Source: Vibrio pomeroyi
Lineage (GTDB): Bacteria; Pseudomonadota; Gammaproteobacteria; Enterobacterales; Vibrionaceae
Assembly (NCBI GenBank): GCA_041879425.1
Contig: CP090854.1
Span: 2,728,001 to 2,792,000 of the forward strand
Reading direction: 5' to 3'
DNA length: 64,000 nucleotides
Shown here in pieces: positions 37,850 through 47,931 of the stretch (position 1 is the first letter of the stretch; each line of letters starts with the position of its first letter). The translations under genes and the position numbers were made by a program. Under the pieces are notes generated by a model. The model saw nothing but the letters and a program-made list of their open reading frames with translations. It had not been told where the DNA came from and made no database searches.

Positions 37850-39103
37850 TTACGAACGAACCCATTCATAGACCAAGCTTGGCTTAGCATGTACTGGCGC
37901 AGTGATAGTTAACTCTTCAGTATTGGATTCATCTAACGTTGTATCAGAAGCGCTGGTTAGCTCAGTATCTGTAGATACCTCGTTGCCCTTAATCACTTGC
38001 ACGCCTGAGTCGGTTTCGTCGCTTGTCACTGTGCTCGTTGAGTCATCACCCACAGACATAGTGTTGTCTTGCGTTTCAAACTCAGGGCTAACCTCAGGCT
38101 CGATATAAGACTCTTCAACTTTCGCGACTTGACGGATGCTTTCAACTTCTTGTTCAAACTCTTGTTGAGTCGACAATAAGTGAATACGGAAAGTCACTTC
38201 GTTGTTTTGGATCTTAAGGATATCTAGGCTTGCAACCGAGTTTAGACGCTTAAGTGCGTTCTCTAACTGGAAGAAGTCTTGAGCATTATTCAAGCTAATA
38301 AACTGCGTTAAAATCGACTCTGATGATTCACTTGCTACCGTCACAGCACTCTTGCCTGCGTAGTAGTTACTAATTTGGTCGACGAGCTTCTTAGACGTTG
38401 TTGCGCTGTTACCCGATAAAGAACCACTCACTGGCGATGTTGGTGCGCTCGTCAATTGACTTGGTTTTTGGTCGTACAGAGTCCAACGTAGACCTGAAGA
38501 TTGAGCCTTAATCACCAATACAGCATCAACTGGGTAGCGTTGACTCGCTTTACTGATTGGCGTGACAAAGCTTCCCCATAAATCAGAAGTCGCAATACCC
38601 GTAATATCATCAAAATCACCAACAGGCAGCGTCAAAGGCAAGCCACGCTCTTTTGCGTTCGCTTGTAAGCCTGCAGCCAGTTGTGAGTTCGAGTGCTCCC
38701 ACACAATATTTTTGTCGTAGCTGTCTTCTTCTACGAGCCAAACCAAGATGTTTGAACGAGTATCAGGCCAATACGGCAATTGCGCTTGAGTTAATAGAGA
38801 ACGGATTTGAGCACCGTTAAAACGCATACGCAATGTTGATTGGTCATTGCTTTCGCCAAAACTCATTTGAGACATGTACTGCGCACTCTTGCGCATGGCC
38901 TTTTGAATCGTTTCATTTGAAGCGACATCAGTTTGGCCAGTCGCACGTATCAATACCTGCTCCATACCTGTATTTCTTGCCACTTGTTCTGGCTGTTTGT
39001 CTTCAGCGTTAATCGCAACTTCAGCACTAAAGATATCTACTTGAGTTAAGGCATAACTCGGAGAGGCTAATAGTCCCATCAACAACAATGCTATGTAGCG
39101 CAT
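37850..39103 (-). CDS. DUF2066 exported protein
   Basis: This 417-residue protein starts with a signal peptide (MRYIALLLMGLLASPSYA) and belongs to DUF2066, a family of unknown function in gammaproteobacteria. The N-terminal half contains the family core (VLIRATGQTDVASNE and LPYWPDTRSNILVWLVEED); the last 90 residues are acidic, low in complexity and serine/threonine-rich. I chose ATG 39103 because AGGA precedes it and it gives a clean signal peptide; the frame runs upstream to 39145. It is divergent from uraA. In E. coli this place next to uraA is taken by hda. Confidence 0.78.
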   Translation of the reverse strand: MRYIALLLMGLLASPSYALTQVDIFSAEVAINAEDKQPEQVARNTGMEQVLIRATGQTDVASNETIQKAMRKSAQYMSQMSFGESNDQSTLRMRFNGAQIRSLLTQAQLPYWPDTRSNILVWLVEEDSYDKNIVWEHSNSQLAAGLQANAKERGLPLTLPVGDFDDITGIATSDLWGSFVTPISKASQRYPVDAVLVIKAQSSGLRWTLYDQKPSQLTSAPTSPVSGSLSGNSATTSKKLVDQISNYYAGKSAVTVASESSESILTQFISLNNAQDFFQLENALKRLNSVASLDILKIQNNEVTFRIHLLSTQQEFEQEVESIRQVAKVEESYIEPEVSPEFETQDNTMSVGDDSTSTVTSDETDSGVQVIKGNEVSTDTELTSASDTTLDESNTEELTITAPVHAKPSLVYEWVRS

Positions 39104-39300
39104 ATTGATCCTAATATTCAAAGCTTGTGCCTTGATGATAAGCAACTATGGATTGAGGGGCAAGGTCGATAGCGCCCACTGTGTTTAATAACCACAAAAT
39201 ATCACCTGGCCATGATAAATCGCTAACTTATAAACTGAATTTTCCGAACTTAGATGGATATAAAACATCACTAAGATAAATAAATTTGATCTATCTGGTG

Positions 39301-39316
39301 TAGCAATCGATTGCTA
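39301..39316. promoter_or_regulatory. PurR-type operator upstream of uraA
   Basis: TAGCAATCGATTGCTA is a perfect 16-base palindrome that meets the PurR pattern ANGCAANCGNTTNCNT at all positions except the outermost pair. It lies 66 bases upstream of uraA, within the likely promoter region. PurR with hypoxanthine or guanine represses such sites in gammaproteobacteria. Confidence 0.7.
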
Positions 39317-39381
39317 AGTGATAGAATCCCGCGAATTTTATTTTTCACTTTTCATATAACGACCATTTTTAAGGACATATC

Positions 39382-40620
39382 ATGAAAAATGCTTTGCAAG
39401 GTGCGCAAATGCTGTTCGTAGCTTTTGGTGCGCTTGTACTCGTGCCGCTACTAACAGGACTTGATCCTAACGTTGCACTCTTTGGCGCAGGTATCGGTAC
39501 CCTTTTATTCCAACTTATTACACGCCGTTCAGTGCCAATCTTCTTAGCGTCTTCTTTTGCATTCATCGCTCCTATCATGTTTGGTATTCAAACATGGGGC
39601 GTTGGCGCAACCATGGGTGGCTTAATGGCGGCAGGTGTTGTGTATGTATTGATGGGTGCACTGATTAAAGTAAGAGGCGTTGGCTTCATTCATAAGCTAC
39701 TTCCACCCGTCGTCGTTGGCCCTGTGATCATGGTTATCGGTTTAGGTCTGGCACCTGTTGCGGTAAACATGGCGCTTGGTAAGACTGGCGATGGTGCGGT
39801 TCAGCTTGTTGATGCCGACGCAGCACTGTGGATCTCTTCGATTTCACTGCTAGTAACGATTGTCATCAGTGTATTCTCGAAAGGCTTCCTAAAACTACTG
39901 CCTATCTTTGGTGGTATTGTTGCGGGTTACATCACTAGCTTGGTATACGGCGCGGTAGACTTCACACCAGTAGCTCAAGCGTCTTGGTTGGCACTGCCAA
40001 ACTTCACAGCACCTGAGTTCAACATTAACGCTATCTTCTTCATGGTATTTGTTGCGATTGCACCTGCCGTTGAGCACGTTGGTGACATGCTTGCGATTTC
40101 TAACGTAACAGGCAAAGACTACCTTAAGAAGCCAGGCTTACACCGCACCATCACAGGTGACGGCGTGGCGACAATCGCAGCTTCTATGCTGGGCGCTCCG
40201 CCAAACACTACTTACAGTGAAGTAACAGGCGCAGTAATGCTGACGAAAGCATTCAACCCAGTAATCATGACTTGGGCTGCTGTAACAGCCATCGTTCTTG
40301 CATTGGTTGGTAAGCTAGGCGCACTACTTCAAACGATTCCGGTTCCTGTAATGGGCGGCATCATGATTCTACTGTTTGGCTCTATCGCAACAGTGGGTCT
40401 TAACACGCTTATCAAGAACAACGTTGACCTGCATAAATCACGTAACCTTGTGATTGTGGGCATTACTTTAGTCTTTGGTATTGGCGGCATGGCCTTTGGT
40501 ATCGGTGACTTCAGCCTACAGGGCGTAAGCTTGTGCGGTATCGTGGCGATTCTACTTAACCTAGTGCTTCCAGAAGAGCTAGGTGACAACACTGTGGTAG
40601 ACAAAGCTCAAATCGATTAA
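39382..40620 (+). CDS. uraA: uracil permease
   Basis: This 412-residue protein is the uracil:proton symporter UraA of the NCS2 family. About 14 hydrophobic segments are present. The family signature QxxxxxFxAT is represented around GAQMLFVAFGALVLVPLLTG at the start and AIAPAVEHVGDMLAISNVTG (the substrate glutamate region, near residue 235) in the middle. AAGGA precedes the ATG. The PurR-type box and a bidirectional terminator frame the gene. Unlike in E. coli, where it follows upp in one operon, it faces upp here. Confidence 0.93.
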   Translation: MKNALQGAQMLFVAFGALVLVPLLTGLDPNVALFGAGIGTLLFQLITRRSVPIFLASSFAFIAPIMFGIQTWGVGATMGGLMAAGVVYVLMGALIKVRGVGFIHKLLPPVVVGPVIMVIGLGLAPVAVNMALGKTGDGAVQLVDADAALWISSISLLVTIVISVFSKGFLKLLPIFGGIVAGYITSLVYGAVDFTPVAQASWLALPNFTAPEFNINAIFFMVFVAIAPAVEHVGDMLAISNVTGKDYLKKPGLHRTITGDGVATIAASMLGAPPNTTYSEVTGAVMLTKAFNPVIMTWAAVTAIVLALVGKLGALLQTIPVPVMGGIMILLFGSIATVGLNTLIKNNVDLHKSRNLVIVGITLVFGIGGMAFGIGDFSLQGVSLCGIVAILLNLVLPEELGDNTVVDKAQID

Positions 40621-40667
40621 TCCATCGGTAAGGCTAGATTCAAAAGAACCACAAACCAACAAGATCA

Positions 40668-40700
40668 AAAAAGGGAGAGCATTGAATGCTCTCCCTTTTT
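40668..40700. terminator. bidirectional terminator between uraA and upp
   Basis: AAAAAGGGAGAGCATT and AATGCTCTCCCTTTTT form a 16-base inverted repeat around one base. It serves both convergent genes. Confidence 0.9.
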
Positions 40701-40761
40701 ATTAATACGGCTAATTCAGCGAGTTAAGAAACGATTTAGAGTCACTTAAGCTGAAACCGAA

Positions 40762-41388
40762 TTACTTAGTACCGAAGATCTTATCACCAGCATCGCCAAG
40801 ACCAGGAACAATGTAGCCCTTGTCGTTTAGCTTCTCATCGATTGCAGCTGTGTAAAGCTCAACGTCTGGGTGCGCTTTTTCTAGAGCAGCGATACCTTCA
40901 GGAGCAGCAACAAGCACAAGAATCTTAAAGTGCTTACAACCTTTCTCTTTCATCAGGTCGATAGTCGCGATCATAGAACCACCTGTCGCAAGCATTGGGT
41001 CTACCACTAGAGCAATACGCTCGTCGATGTTAGATGCAAGCTTGTTGAAGTATGGTACTGGCTCAAGCGTTTCTTCGTCACGGTAGATACCAACAACACT
41101 GATACGTGCACTTGGGATGTGCTCAAGAACGCCGTCCATCATGCCTAGACCAGCACGTAGGATTGGCACTACAGTTACTTTTTTACCTTTAATTTGGTCA
41201 ACTTCAACTGGACCGTTCCAACCATTAATAGTTACACGCTCAGTTTCAAAGTCTGATGTCGCTTCGTATGTTAGAAGGCTACCCACTTCTGTCGCTAGCT
41301 CACGAAAACGCTTAGTGCTAATCTCACCTTCACGCATCAGGCCAATTTTATGTTTTACTAGCGGGTGTTTCACTTCAACAACTTTCAT
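40762..41388 (-). CDS. upp: uracil phosphoribosyltransferase
   Basis: This 208-residue enzyme converts uracil and PRPP into UMP in pyrimidine salvage. The PRPP-binding motif is [14 protein letters not shown] (near residues 125-138) and the C-terminal uracil-binding loop [15 protein letters not shown] is complete. I chose ATG 41388, which gives the E. coli length exactly; an in-frame ATG at 41403 lies upstream. It is divergent from purM, and the PurR box in the gap could serve both. It is convergent with uraA. Confidence 0.97.
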   Translation of the reverse strand: MKVVEVKHPLVKHKIGLMREGEISTKRFRELATEVGSLLTYEATSDFETERVTINGWNGPVEVDQIKGKKVTVVPILRAGLGMMDGVLEHIPSARISVVGIYRDEETLEPVPYFNKLASNIDERIALVVDPMLATGGSMIATIDLMKEKGCKHFKILVLVAAPEGIAALEKAHPDVELYTAAIDEKLNDKGYIVPGLGDAGDKIFGTK

Positions 41389-41476
41389 TTCCAACTCCGG
41401 CAATATTTAAACAAACCTGTAGATTATACACGAACTTTGTGGTTATTTCAGAATCTTTATTCTAATAAAAAAAACC

Positions 41477-41492
41477 GCGCAAACGTTTGCTC
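41477..41492. promoter_or_regulatory. PurR operator between upp and purM
   Basis: GCGCAAACGTTTGCTC contains the perfect 12-base palindrome GCAAACGTTTGC, the core of the PurR consensus ACGCAAACGTTTGCGT. It lies 65 bases upstream of purM, where purMN is PurR-repressed in E. coli. Confidence 0.85.
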
Positions 41493-41557
41493 TTCGTAAT
41501 CAAGCCCTGTTAGAATAGCGCCGTTTTCACATCCAACTTAAGTTCGAGGACTATCCC

Positions 41558-42598
41558 GTGAGTGGTAATACTTCTTCTCTAAGCTACAAAGACGCTGGTG
41601 TTGATATCGACGCAGGTAATGCACTAGTAGACCGTATTAAAGGTGCTGTTAAACGCACTCGTCGCCCTGAAGTAATGGGCGGTATTGGTGGCTTTGGCGC
41701 CCTATGTGAACTTCCAACGAAATACAAAGAGCCGGTACTTGTTTCAGGTACTGATGGTGTTGGTACTAAACTTCGCCTTGCTTTGGATCTGAAAAAACAC
41801 GACACCATTGGTATCGACCTAGTGGCAATGTGTGTGAACGACCTAATCGTTCAAGGTGGTGAGCCGCTATTCTTCCTAGACTACTACGCAACAGGTAAGC
41901 TAGATGTAGATACAGCAGCAGACGTTGTTTCTGGTATCGCTGAAGGTTGTGTTCAAGCTGGTTGTGCACTAATCGGCGGTGAAACGGCTGAAATGCCAGG
42001 CATGTACGGAGGCGACGACTACGACGTAGCTGGCTTCTGTGTTGGCGTTGTAGAAAAAGCTGACATCATCGACGGTACTAAAGTAGCAGCAGGCGACGCA
42101 CTTATCGCTGTTGGCTCAAGCGGTCCACACTCAAACGGTTACTCTTTGATTCGTAAAGTTCTAGAAGTTTCTGGTGCTGATAAGAACGAAGAACTAGAAG
42201 GTCGCACTATCGGTGAACACCTACTAGAACCAACTAAGATTTACATCAAATCAGCACTTAAGATGATTGCTGAGCATGACATTCATGCTATCTCGCACAT
42301 CACAGGTGGTGGTTTCTGGGAAAACATCCCACGCGTACTTCCTGAAGGTACTAAAGCAGTGATTGATGGTAAGAGCTGGGAATGGCCTGCTATCTTCAGC
42401 TGGCTACAAGAGAAAGGTAACGTGGAGACATTCGAAATGTACCGCACTTTCAACTGTGGTGTTGGCCTAGTTGTTGCTCTACCTAAAGATCAAGCAGACG
42501 CTGCTGTTGAACTACTGAAAGCTGAAGGCGAAAACGCTTGGGTTATCGGTGAGATCGCAAACGCTGAAGCTGGCGAAGAGCAAGTTGAAATCAAATAA
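41558..42598 (+). CDS. purM: phosphoribosylformylglycinamidine cyclo-ligase
   Basis: This 346-residue enzyme forms aminoimidazole ribotide in the purine pathway. The AIR-synthase signatures are visible: [14 protein letters not shown] (near residue 68), [22 protein letters not shown] stretch and [11 protein letters not shown] (near residue 147), and the C-terminal [16 protein letters not shown]. Length matches E. coli PurM (345). Start is GTG 41558 with CGAGGA before it. purN lies downstream on the same strand, with a hairpin in the gap. Confidence 0.97.
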   Translation: MSGNTSSLSYKDAGVDIDAGNALVDRIKGAVKRTRRPEVMGGIGGFGALCELPTKYKEPVLVSGTDGVGTKLRLALDLKKHDTIGIDLVAMCVNDLIVQGGEPLFFLDYYATGKLDVDTAADVVSGIAEGCVQAGCALIGGETAEMPGMYGGDDYDVAGFCVGVVEKADIIDGTKVAAGDALIAVGSSGPHSNGYSLIRKVLEVSGADKNEELEGRTIGEHLLEPTKIYIKSALKMIAEHDIHAISHITGGGFWENIPRVLPEGTKAVIDGKSWEWPAIFSWLQEKGNVETFEMYRTFNCGVGLVVALPKDQADAAVELLKAEGENAWVIGEIANAEAGEEQVEIK

Positions 42599-42625
42599 GT
42601 GATACGCTCACTTACTTAGTTAATC

Positions 42626-42649
42626 AATGAGGACCTAATGGTCCTCATT
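42626..42649 (+). terminator. hairpin terminator between purM and purN
   Basis: AATGAGGACC and GGTCCTCATT form a 10-base stem with a 4-base loop (TAAT), then TTGC. The T-run is short, so it may only partly end purM transcripts. Confidence 0.65.
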
Positions 42650-42718
42650 TTGCTATTTGGCCCGCAGAAAACCTTAGTTTATGTAGGTACATTGTAAACA
42701 GTTGAGTTAATCAATCGT

Positions 42719-43405
42719 ATGACCCACTCTATGAAAAACAATCACTCAAATAAAACCAGTCACTCTCAGAAAAACATCGTTGTGTTAGTTTCAGGAAGCG
42801 GAAGTAACTTACAGGCAATCTTGGATGCCTGCGATAGCGATATGATTGATGCGTCAGTTGAGGCTGTCTTCTCAAACAAAGCAGAGGCTTTTGGATTAGA
42901 GCGAGCGAAAACCGCAGGTGTTGACGCTCATTCAGTGAATCCAAAAGATTTTGGTTCACGTGAAGAGTTTGACCATGAATTAATGGTTCAGATCGATGCT
43001 TACCAGCCAGATTTAATCGTACTCGCTGGCTACATGCGAATCCTGAGTTCAGAGTTTGTTCGTCACTATGCAGGGAAAATGGTCAACATCCACCCTTCTC
43101 TGTTACCGAAATACCCAGGCCTACACACACACCAGCGTGCCATTGACGCGCAAGACAAAGAACACGGTACTAGCGTCCACTTTGTTACCGAAGAGCTCGA
43201 TGGCGGCCCTGTGATCTTACAAGCTAAGGTACCGGTATTTGAAGATGATGATGCTGATATGCTGGCAAGTCGAGTACTGACTCAAGAACATTGCATTTAC
43301 CCTATAGTCTGCAAGTGGTTCGCGGAAGAGCGTTTATCAATGGTCAATGGGCAGGCAGTGTTAGACGGTAAGGCATTAGGTAAACACGGTTACGCAGAAG
43401 AGTAA
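42719..43405 (+). CDS. purN: phosphoribosylglycinamide formyltransferase
   Basis: This 228-residue enzyme formylates glycinamide ribonucleotide using 10-formyltetrahydrofolate. Motifs are LVSGSGSNLQAI, VLAGYMRILS, NIHPSLLPKYPG (catalytic asparagine and histidine) and HGTSVHFV. It is about 16 residues longer at the N-terminus than E. coli PurN (212): a polar leader with MTHSMKNNHSNKTSHSQK precedes the first strand. A second ATG at 42731 is possible; neither has a clear ribosome site. It follows purM on the same strand and may share its PurR control. Confidence 0.95.
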   Translation: MTHSMKNNHSNKTSHSQKNIVVLVSGSGSNLQAILDACDSDMIDASVEAVFSNKAEAFGLERAKTAGVDAHSVNPKDFGSREEFDHELMVQIDAYQPDLIVLAGYMRILSSEFVRHYAGKMVNIHPSLLPKYPGLHTHQRAIDAQDKEHGTSVHFVTEELDGGPVILQAKVPVFEDDDADMLASRVLTQEHCIYPIVCKWFAEERLSMVNGQAVLDGKALGKHGYAEE

Positions 43406-43445
43406 TTCGTCAAACGACTCTCACGCGATAAATTGCTTAAAAACA

Positions 43446-43488
43446 AAAAGGCCGCTTACTGACTGATTAGTGCAGTAAGCGGCCTTTT
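43446..43488. terminator. bidirectional terminator
   Basis: AAAAGGCCGCTTACTG and CAGTAAGCGGCCTTTT form a 16-base stem with an 11-base loop between the convergent purN and yafJ genes. Confidence 0.92.
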
Positions 43489-43522
43489 GCTTGTTCGGGT
43501 TTAAGCAATACGATTTATAGTA

Positions 43523-44368
43523 TTAGCTTAATGGCTCTGTCGGTGCTTGGCTCGCGACCTTTTTCGGCGCATAAGCAACATCTTCCAACGCTTTATGGTT
43601 GTTGCCAATCAGCTCGCCAAAATGAAACAGTGCGTATTCGCCCGGCTTCATTCTAAACCACTGTTCATTATCCGTAAGAGGTTGAGTTGCAACGACCGTC
43701 ACCACATCATTCGGCGTGGTCTCTTCTTGGAAGTTAATCTCAACGTCTTCATCAATTAAGCTCGCTTTACCAAAAGGTGCGCGTCTGGTTATCCAGTACA
43801 AATGGTTGGTACAGTAAGTCATCACGTACTCACCATCGCTCAACAACATGTTGAAAACGCCTTTGTCGCGTAGCTTGTCACAACACTCAGCCACGAAACG
43901 AAACATACCTTCCATGTCTTGAGGCGGTTCAGGGAAACGTTCTTCTAGTTGTTTAAGTAGCCAACAAAAAGAGAGCTCACTGTCCGTTTCACCAACAGAT
44001 CTAAAACGCCCACTCACCAGATCATCGTAATCTGATAATTGGCCATTGTGAGCAAAAGTCCAATATCGTCCCCAAAGCTCACGGGTAAAAGGGTGTGTAT
44101 TTTCTAGATTAACGCCACCACGGTTAGCTTGACGGATATGACTGACAACAGCTTGGCTTTTAATTGGGTAGTTTTGAACCAACTCAGCGATCTTAGATTC
44201 ACAGCTCGGATTCGGATCTTTAAAGGTGCGAAAACCCTTACCCTCATAAAAGGTAATACCCCAGCCATCACGATGTGGGCCAGTATTGCCTCCACGCTGC
44301 ATAAGACCAGTAAAGCTAAAACAAATATCAGTTGGCACATTCGCGCTCATACCGAGCAATTCACACAT
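43523..44368 (-). CDS. class II glutamine amidotransferase-like protein (YafJ)
   Basis: This 281-residue protein is a stand-alone Ntn-type glutamine amidotransferase of the YafJ family. The catalytic cysteine is residue 2 (MCELLGMS), exposed after removal of the methionine, and the conserved RGGNTGPHRDGWGITFYEG and WTFAHNGQLSDY stretches form the glutamine site. No synthase domain is attached, so the ammonia acceptor is unknown. In E. coli yafJ is likewise next to gmhA; here gmhA lies 65 bases upstream on the same strand. Confidence 0.88.
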   Translation of the reverse strand: MCELLGMSANVPTDICFSFTGLMQRGGNTGPHRDGWGITFYEGKGFRTFKDPNPSCESKIAELVQNYPIKSQAVVSHIRQANRGGVNLENTHPFTRELWGRYWTFAHNGQLSDYDDLVSGRFRSVGETDSELSFCWLLKQLEERFPEPPQDMEGMFRFVAECCDKLRDKGVFNMLLSDGEYVMTYCTNHLYWITRRAPFGKASLIDEDVEINFQEETTPNDVVTVVATQPLTDNEQWFRMKPGEYALFHFGELIGNNHKALEDVAYAPKKVASQAPTEPLS

Positions 44369-44433
44369 GGTTTAATCTACTCCCTATTAAAACCAATGGA
44401 GCCATAAAGCTAGGCTCCATGTCTGTAAAACTA

Positions 44434-45009
44434 TTATTCCATCTCTTTTTCAACAAGTTGAATCACAATGTGGATGATCTTAATGTGAATTTCTTGGATG
44501 CGATCTGCGTAGCCAAAGTGTGGTACTCGGATTTCGATATCCGCACAACCCGCCATTTTACCACCATCTTTACCCGTCAATGCAATGGTCTTCATGCCTT
44601 TCGCTTGAGCCGCTTCAATCGCTTTAAGAATATTGGCAGAGTTACCTGAAGTCGACAGACCGAACAACACATCGCCTTTACGACCTACCGCTTCTACATA
44701 ACGAGAAAATACGTGGTCGTAGCCAAAATCATTACTCACACAAGATAAGTGGCTAGGGTCTGAAATCGCAATGCCAGCGTAGCCCGGGCGATTTTCACGG
44801 TATCGGCCTGTTAGCTCTTCCGCGAAGTGCATCGCATCACAGTGTGAGCCACCGTTACCACAAGAAAGCACTTTGCCTTCTTGCTTGAATGAGTCAGCAA
44901 TCAGTTTTGCAGCCGCTTCAATTTGAGCAATGTTGTGATCATCACTCAAGAACTTGTTAAGAACGTCAGCAGCTTCGTTCAATTCACTTTTGATTAGGTC
45001 TTGGTACAT
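44434..45009 (-). CDS. gmhA: sedoheptulose 7-phosphate isomerase
   Basis: This 191-residue SIS-domain enzyme (GmhA/LpcA) makes D-glycero-D-manno-heptose 7-phosphate, the first step toward lipopolysaccharide inner-core heptose. The sugar-phosphate site [18 protein letters not shown], the [14 protein letters not shown] loop, and the C-terminal [13 protein letters not shown] helix with the conserved catalytic histidine region are visible. Length equals E. coli GmhA (192). It lies upstream of yafJ on the minus strand and is divergent from fadE, the same neighbourhood as in E. coli. Confidence 0.95.
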   Translation of the reverse strand: MYQDLIKSELNEAADVLNKFLSDDHNIAQIEAAAKLIADSFKQEGKVLSCGNGGSHCDAMHFAEELTGRYRENRPGYAGIAISDPSHLSCVSNDFGYDHVFSRYVEAVGRKGDVLFGLSTSGNSANILKAIEAAQAKGMKTIALTGKDGGKMAGCADIEIRVPHFGYADRIQEIHIKIIHIVIQLVEKEME

Positions 45010-45335
45010 AAGGCTTATCTCTTATATTTTTTTACGCAACTTAAGGTACGTGAAATGAGAGCTGAGGATTTTTCCCTCTTTTACCTGAGTTTACCCACAA
45101 ACATGAAATAGTGTCGACACTTAAGCCCAAAGATTGCCACCTTAATTAATATCTCACTGCAGAACCGTCCAATTATTCACCACCAACCTCTCACAATTAG
45201 AATTTTAACTCTATTAAGATCACTTTTTACCCAATTTAGAGTTTTACAAATATTTAATATTTTGTTTACACTTAACTGGTTAGACCTCTTACCTAAAATC
45301 ATAACGATAAGTGATCTCTGAAAAGGAAATCGATC
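45010..45335. other. divergent gap between gmhA and fadE
   Basis: The 326-base gap contains a FadR-type operator (45274-45290) close to fadE. The rest is AT-rich; the gmhA promoter must lie in the first part, but I cannot place it. No gene is visible. Confidence 0.5.
45274..45290. promoter_or_regulatory. FadR operator upstream of fadE
   Basis: AACTGGTTAGACCTCTT matches the FadR consensus AACTGGTCNGACNTGTT at nearly every fixed position. It lies 46 bases upstream of the fadE start and directly after TTTACA, a possible -35 box. FadR bound here would repress fadE until long-chain acyl-CoA appears. Confidence 0.75.
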
Positions 45336-47801
45336 ATGAACATATTGCTCTCCCTACTCGGCATGACAACCATCTTAGGCGTCTGTCTTTACCATAGAGT
45401 TAGTCTGGTACGCGCGTTAATCGTATTAACTGGCGCGATGGTAGCATTAACACTATTTGGCGGCGTGGCTGTCACCGGCTGGCTATGCTACTTGCTAGCC
45501 GTTGCGATGTTTGCAGTTCCAACTATTCGCCAAACTTTAATCAGTCAAAAAGCACTCTCTTTATTTAAGAAAGTTCTACCGGCGATGTCTCAGACAGAAA
45601 AAGAAGCACTAGAAGCAGGCACAGTATGGTGGGAAGCAGAGCTGTTCAAGGGCAAGCCTGAGTGGAAGAAGCTGCAGAACATCGCTGATCCGAAACTTTC
45701 TGAAGCAGAGCAAGCGTTTTTAGATGGTCCAGTCAATGAAGTGTGCGAAATGGTCAACGATTACCAAGTGACACATGAACTTGCTGATTTGCCAGCAGAA
45801 GTATGGCAATACCTGAAAGACCATAAATTCTTCGCCATGATCATCAAGAAAAAATACGGCGGTTTAGAATTCTCAGCTTACGCTCAATCTCTGGTTCTAC
45901 AGAAGCTAACGGGCGTGTCTAGCGTATTATCATCGACAGTTGGCGTACCTAACTCATTAGGCCCTGGCGAGCTGTTACAACACTACGGAACAGAAGAACA
46001 AAGAAACCATTACCTTCCTCGCTTAGCTGAAGGTAAAGAAATCCCTTGTTTTGCCCTAACGAGCCCAGAGGCAGGATCGGATGCGGGTTCTATCCCTGAT
46101 TACGGCGTGGTATGTAAAGGTGAGTGGCAAGGTGAAGAAGTTCTGGGCATGCGCCTAACTTGGAACAAGCGCTATATCACTCTAGCGCCAGTCGCGACGG
46201 TTTTAGGCTTGGCCTTTAAATTGCGCGACCCAGATGGCCTACTTGGTGACCAAAAAGATCTTGGCATCACATGTGCTCTCATCCCAACAGATTTAAAAGG
46301 CGTTGAGATTGGCAACCGCCACTTCCCACTCAATGTACCTTTCCAAAATGGTCCAACTCATGGTGACGATATCTTCGTCCCTATCGATTTCATCATTGGT
46401 GGTCAGAAAATGGCAGGCCAAGGTTGGCGTATGCTGGTTGAATGCCTGTCGGTGGGTCGTGGTATCACACTGCCTTCAAACTCAACAGGTGGTATCAAAA
46501 CAGCCGCACTTGCTACTGGCGCTTACGCTCGTATCCGTCGTCAATTCAAACAACCTATTGGTCGCATGGAAGGGGTTGAAGAGCCACTTGCACGCCTAGC
46601 TGGTAATGCCTATGTAATGGATGCTGCAAGTAACCTCACTGTTTCAGGTATCGATCTTGGTGAAAAACCTTCAGTTATCTCTGCTATCGTGAAGTACCAC
46701 TGTACTCACCGTGGACAACGCAGCATCATTGATGCAATGGATATCGTAGGCGGTAAAGGTATTTGCTTGGGTCCATCGAACTTCTTAGCGCGTGGCTACC
46801 AAGGCTCTCCAATTGCAATTACGGTTGAAGGTGCAAACATCCTGACTCGCTCAATGATCATCTATGGTCAAGGCGCGATTCGTTGTCACCCTTACGTTCT
46901 TAACGAAATGGAAGCAGCTTATTCTGAAAGCAGCGATGCTCTGGGTAAATTTGATTCAGCGTTAGCAGGACACGTTAGCTTTACGATGAGTAACCTAGTC
47001 CGCAGTTTGTGGTTTGGTTTAACCGATGGCCGTGGTTCAGATACGCCAACGCCAGCCAATAAAACTGACAAACAAACACAACGTTACTACCAACAACTAA
47101 ATCGTTACAGTGCAAACCTAGCGCTATTGTCTGATATTTCAATGGCCGTGTTAGGCGGTTCACTGAAACGCAGAGAGCGCCTATCTGCAAGACTGGGTGA
47201 CATCCTGAGTCAATTGTACTTAGGTTCGGCAACGCTAAAACGCTTTGAAAGCGAAGGTAGACACGCTGAAGATCTACCGCTAGTACATTGGGGTATGCAG
47301 GATAGCTTACGTCAAACTGAGGTGGCGATTGATGAGTTCTTAGCAAACTTCCCTAACCCAGTGGTTGGTCGCCTGCTGCGTGTTGTGCTCATGCCATTTG
47401 GTCGCATTCGTCGCGCACCAAACGACAAGCTGGATAGCCAAGTTGCGCACATCCTGCAAACACCAAGCGAAACACGTTCACGTATCGGTCGTGGCCAATA
47501 CTTAGCGGACACTCAATACAACGCGGTTGGTAAGATTGAGAAAGCACTAGAAGTGATTCTTCAAGCTGAACCTCTGTTCGATAAAGTCTGCAAAGAGACG
47601 CATCAAAAACGCGCCTTCCTGAGACTGGATCTTGTTGCTGAGCAAGGCTTAGAAAAAGGCATCTTAACCCAAGAAGAGGCTGACCTTCTGATCAGTGCAG
47701 AACAACACAGACTGTACACGATTAATGTTGATGACTTCTCTCCAGAGGAGCTAGCAGCAAAGCCACAATATCCAGGCCAATCGATTGATAACGTAGCCTA
47801 G
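45336..47801 (+). CDS. fadE: acyl-CoA dehydrogenase FadE
   Basis: This 821-residue enzyme catalyses the first, FAD-dependent step of fatty-acid beta-oxidation. Two N-terminal hydrophobic segments (about residues 2-19 and 27-60) are characteristic of the FadE type. The acyl-CoA dehydrogenase core includes [20 protein letters not shown] (residues about 229-248), [20 protein letters not shown], and [20 protein letters not shown]. The DUF1974 C-terminal extension is complete. Length matches E. coli FadE (814). AAAGGA precedes the ATG. A FadR-type operator is upstream, as expected for a fatty-acid-induced gene. Confidence 0.96.
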   Translation: MNILLSLLGMTTILGVCLYHRVSLVRALIVLTGAMVALTLFGGVAVTGWLCYLLAVAMFAVPTIRQTLISQKALSLFKKVLPAMSQTEKEALEAGTVWWEAELFKGKPEWKKLQNIADPKLSEAEQAFLDGPVNEVCEMVNDYQVTHELADLPAEVWQYLKDHKFFAMIIKKKYGGLEFSAYAQSLVLQKLTGVSSVLSSTVGVPNSLGPGELLQHYGTEEQRNHYLPRLAEGKEIPCFALTSPEAGSDAGSIPDYGVVCKGEWQGEEVLGMRLTWNKRYITLAPVATVLGLAFKLRDPDGLLGDQKDLGITCALIPTDLKGVEIGNRHFPLNVPFQNGPTHGDDIFVPIDFIIGGQKMAGQGWRMLVECLSVGRGITLPSNSTGGIKTAALATGAYARIRRQFKQPIGRMEGVEEPLARLAGNAYVMDAASNLTVSGIDLGEKPSVISAIVKYHCTHRGQRSIIDAMDIVGGKGICLGPSNFLARGYQGSPIAITVEGANILTRSMIIYGQGAIRCHPYVLNEMEAAYSESSDALGKFDSALAGHVSFTMSNLVRSLWFGLTDGRGSDTPTPANKTDKQTQRYYQQLNRYSANLALLSDISMAVLGGSLKRRERLSARLGDILSQLYLGSATLKRFESEGRHAEDLPLVHWGMQDSLRQTEVAIDEFLANFPNPVVGRLLRVVLMPFGRIRRAPNDKLDSQVAHILQTPSETRSRIGRGQYLADTQYNAVGKIEKALEVILQAEPLFDKVCKETHQKRAFLRLDLVAEQGLEKGILTQEEADLLISAEQHRLYTINVDDFSPEELAAKPQYPGQSIDNVA

Positions 47802-47818
47802 ATTTTGCAATAGAAACG

Positions 47819-47846
47819 AAAACGGGACTCCTATGAGTCCCGTTTT
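47819..47846 (+). terminator. terminator of fadE
   Basis: AAAACGGGACTC and GAGTCCCGTTTT form a 12-base stem with a 4-base loop and a T-run, 17 bases after the stop. Confidence 0.92.
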
Positions 47847-47931
47847 TTTGTTCATGACATCGTTGTCACAAATTCTAATGCTATACCTTTAGAGGCTTAT
47901 CCTCTCTAGACAACCTAATCATCTAAGCGAA

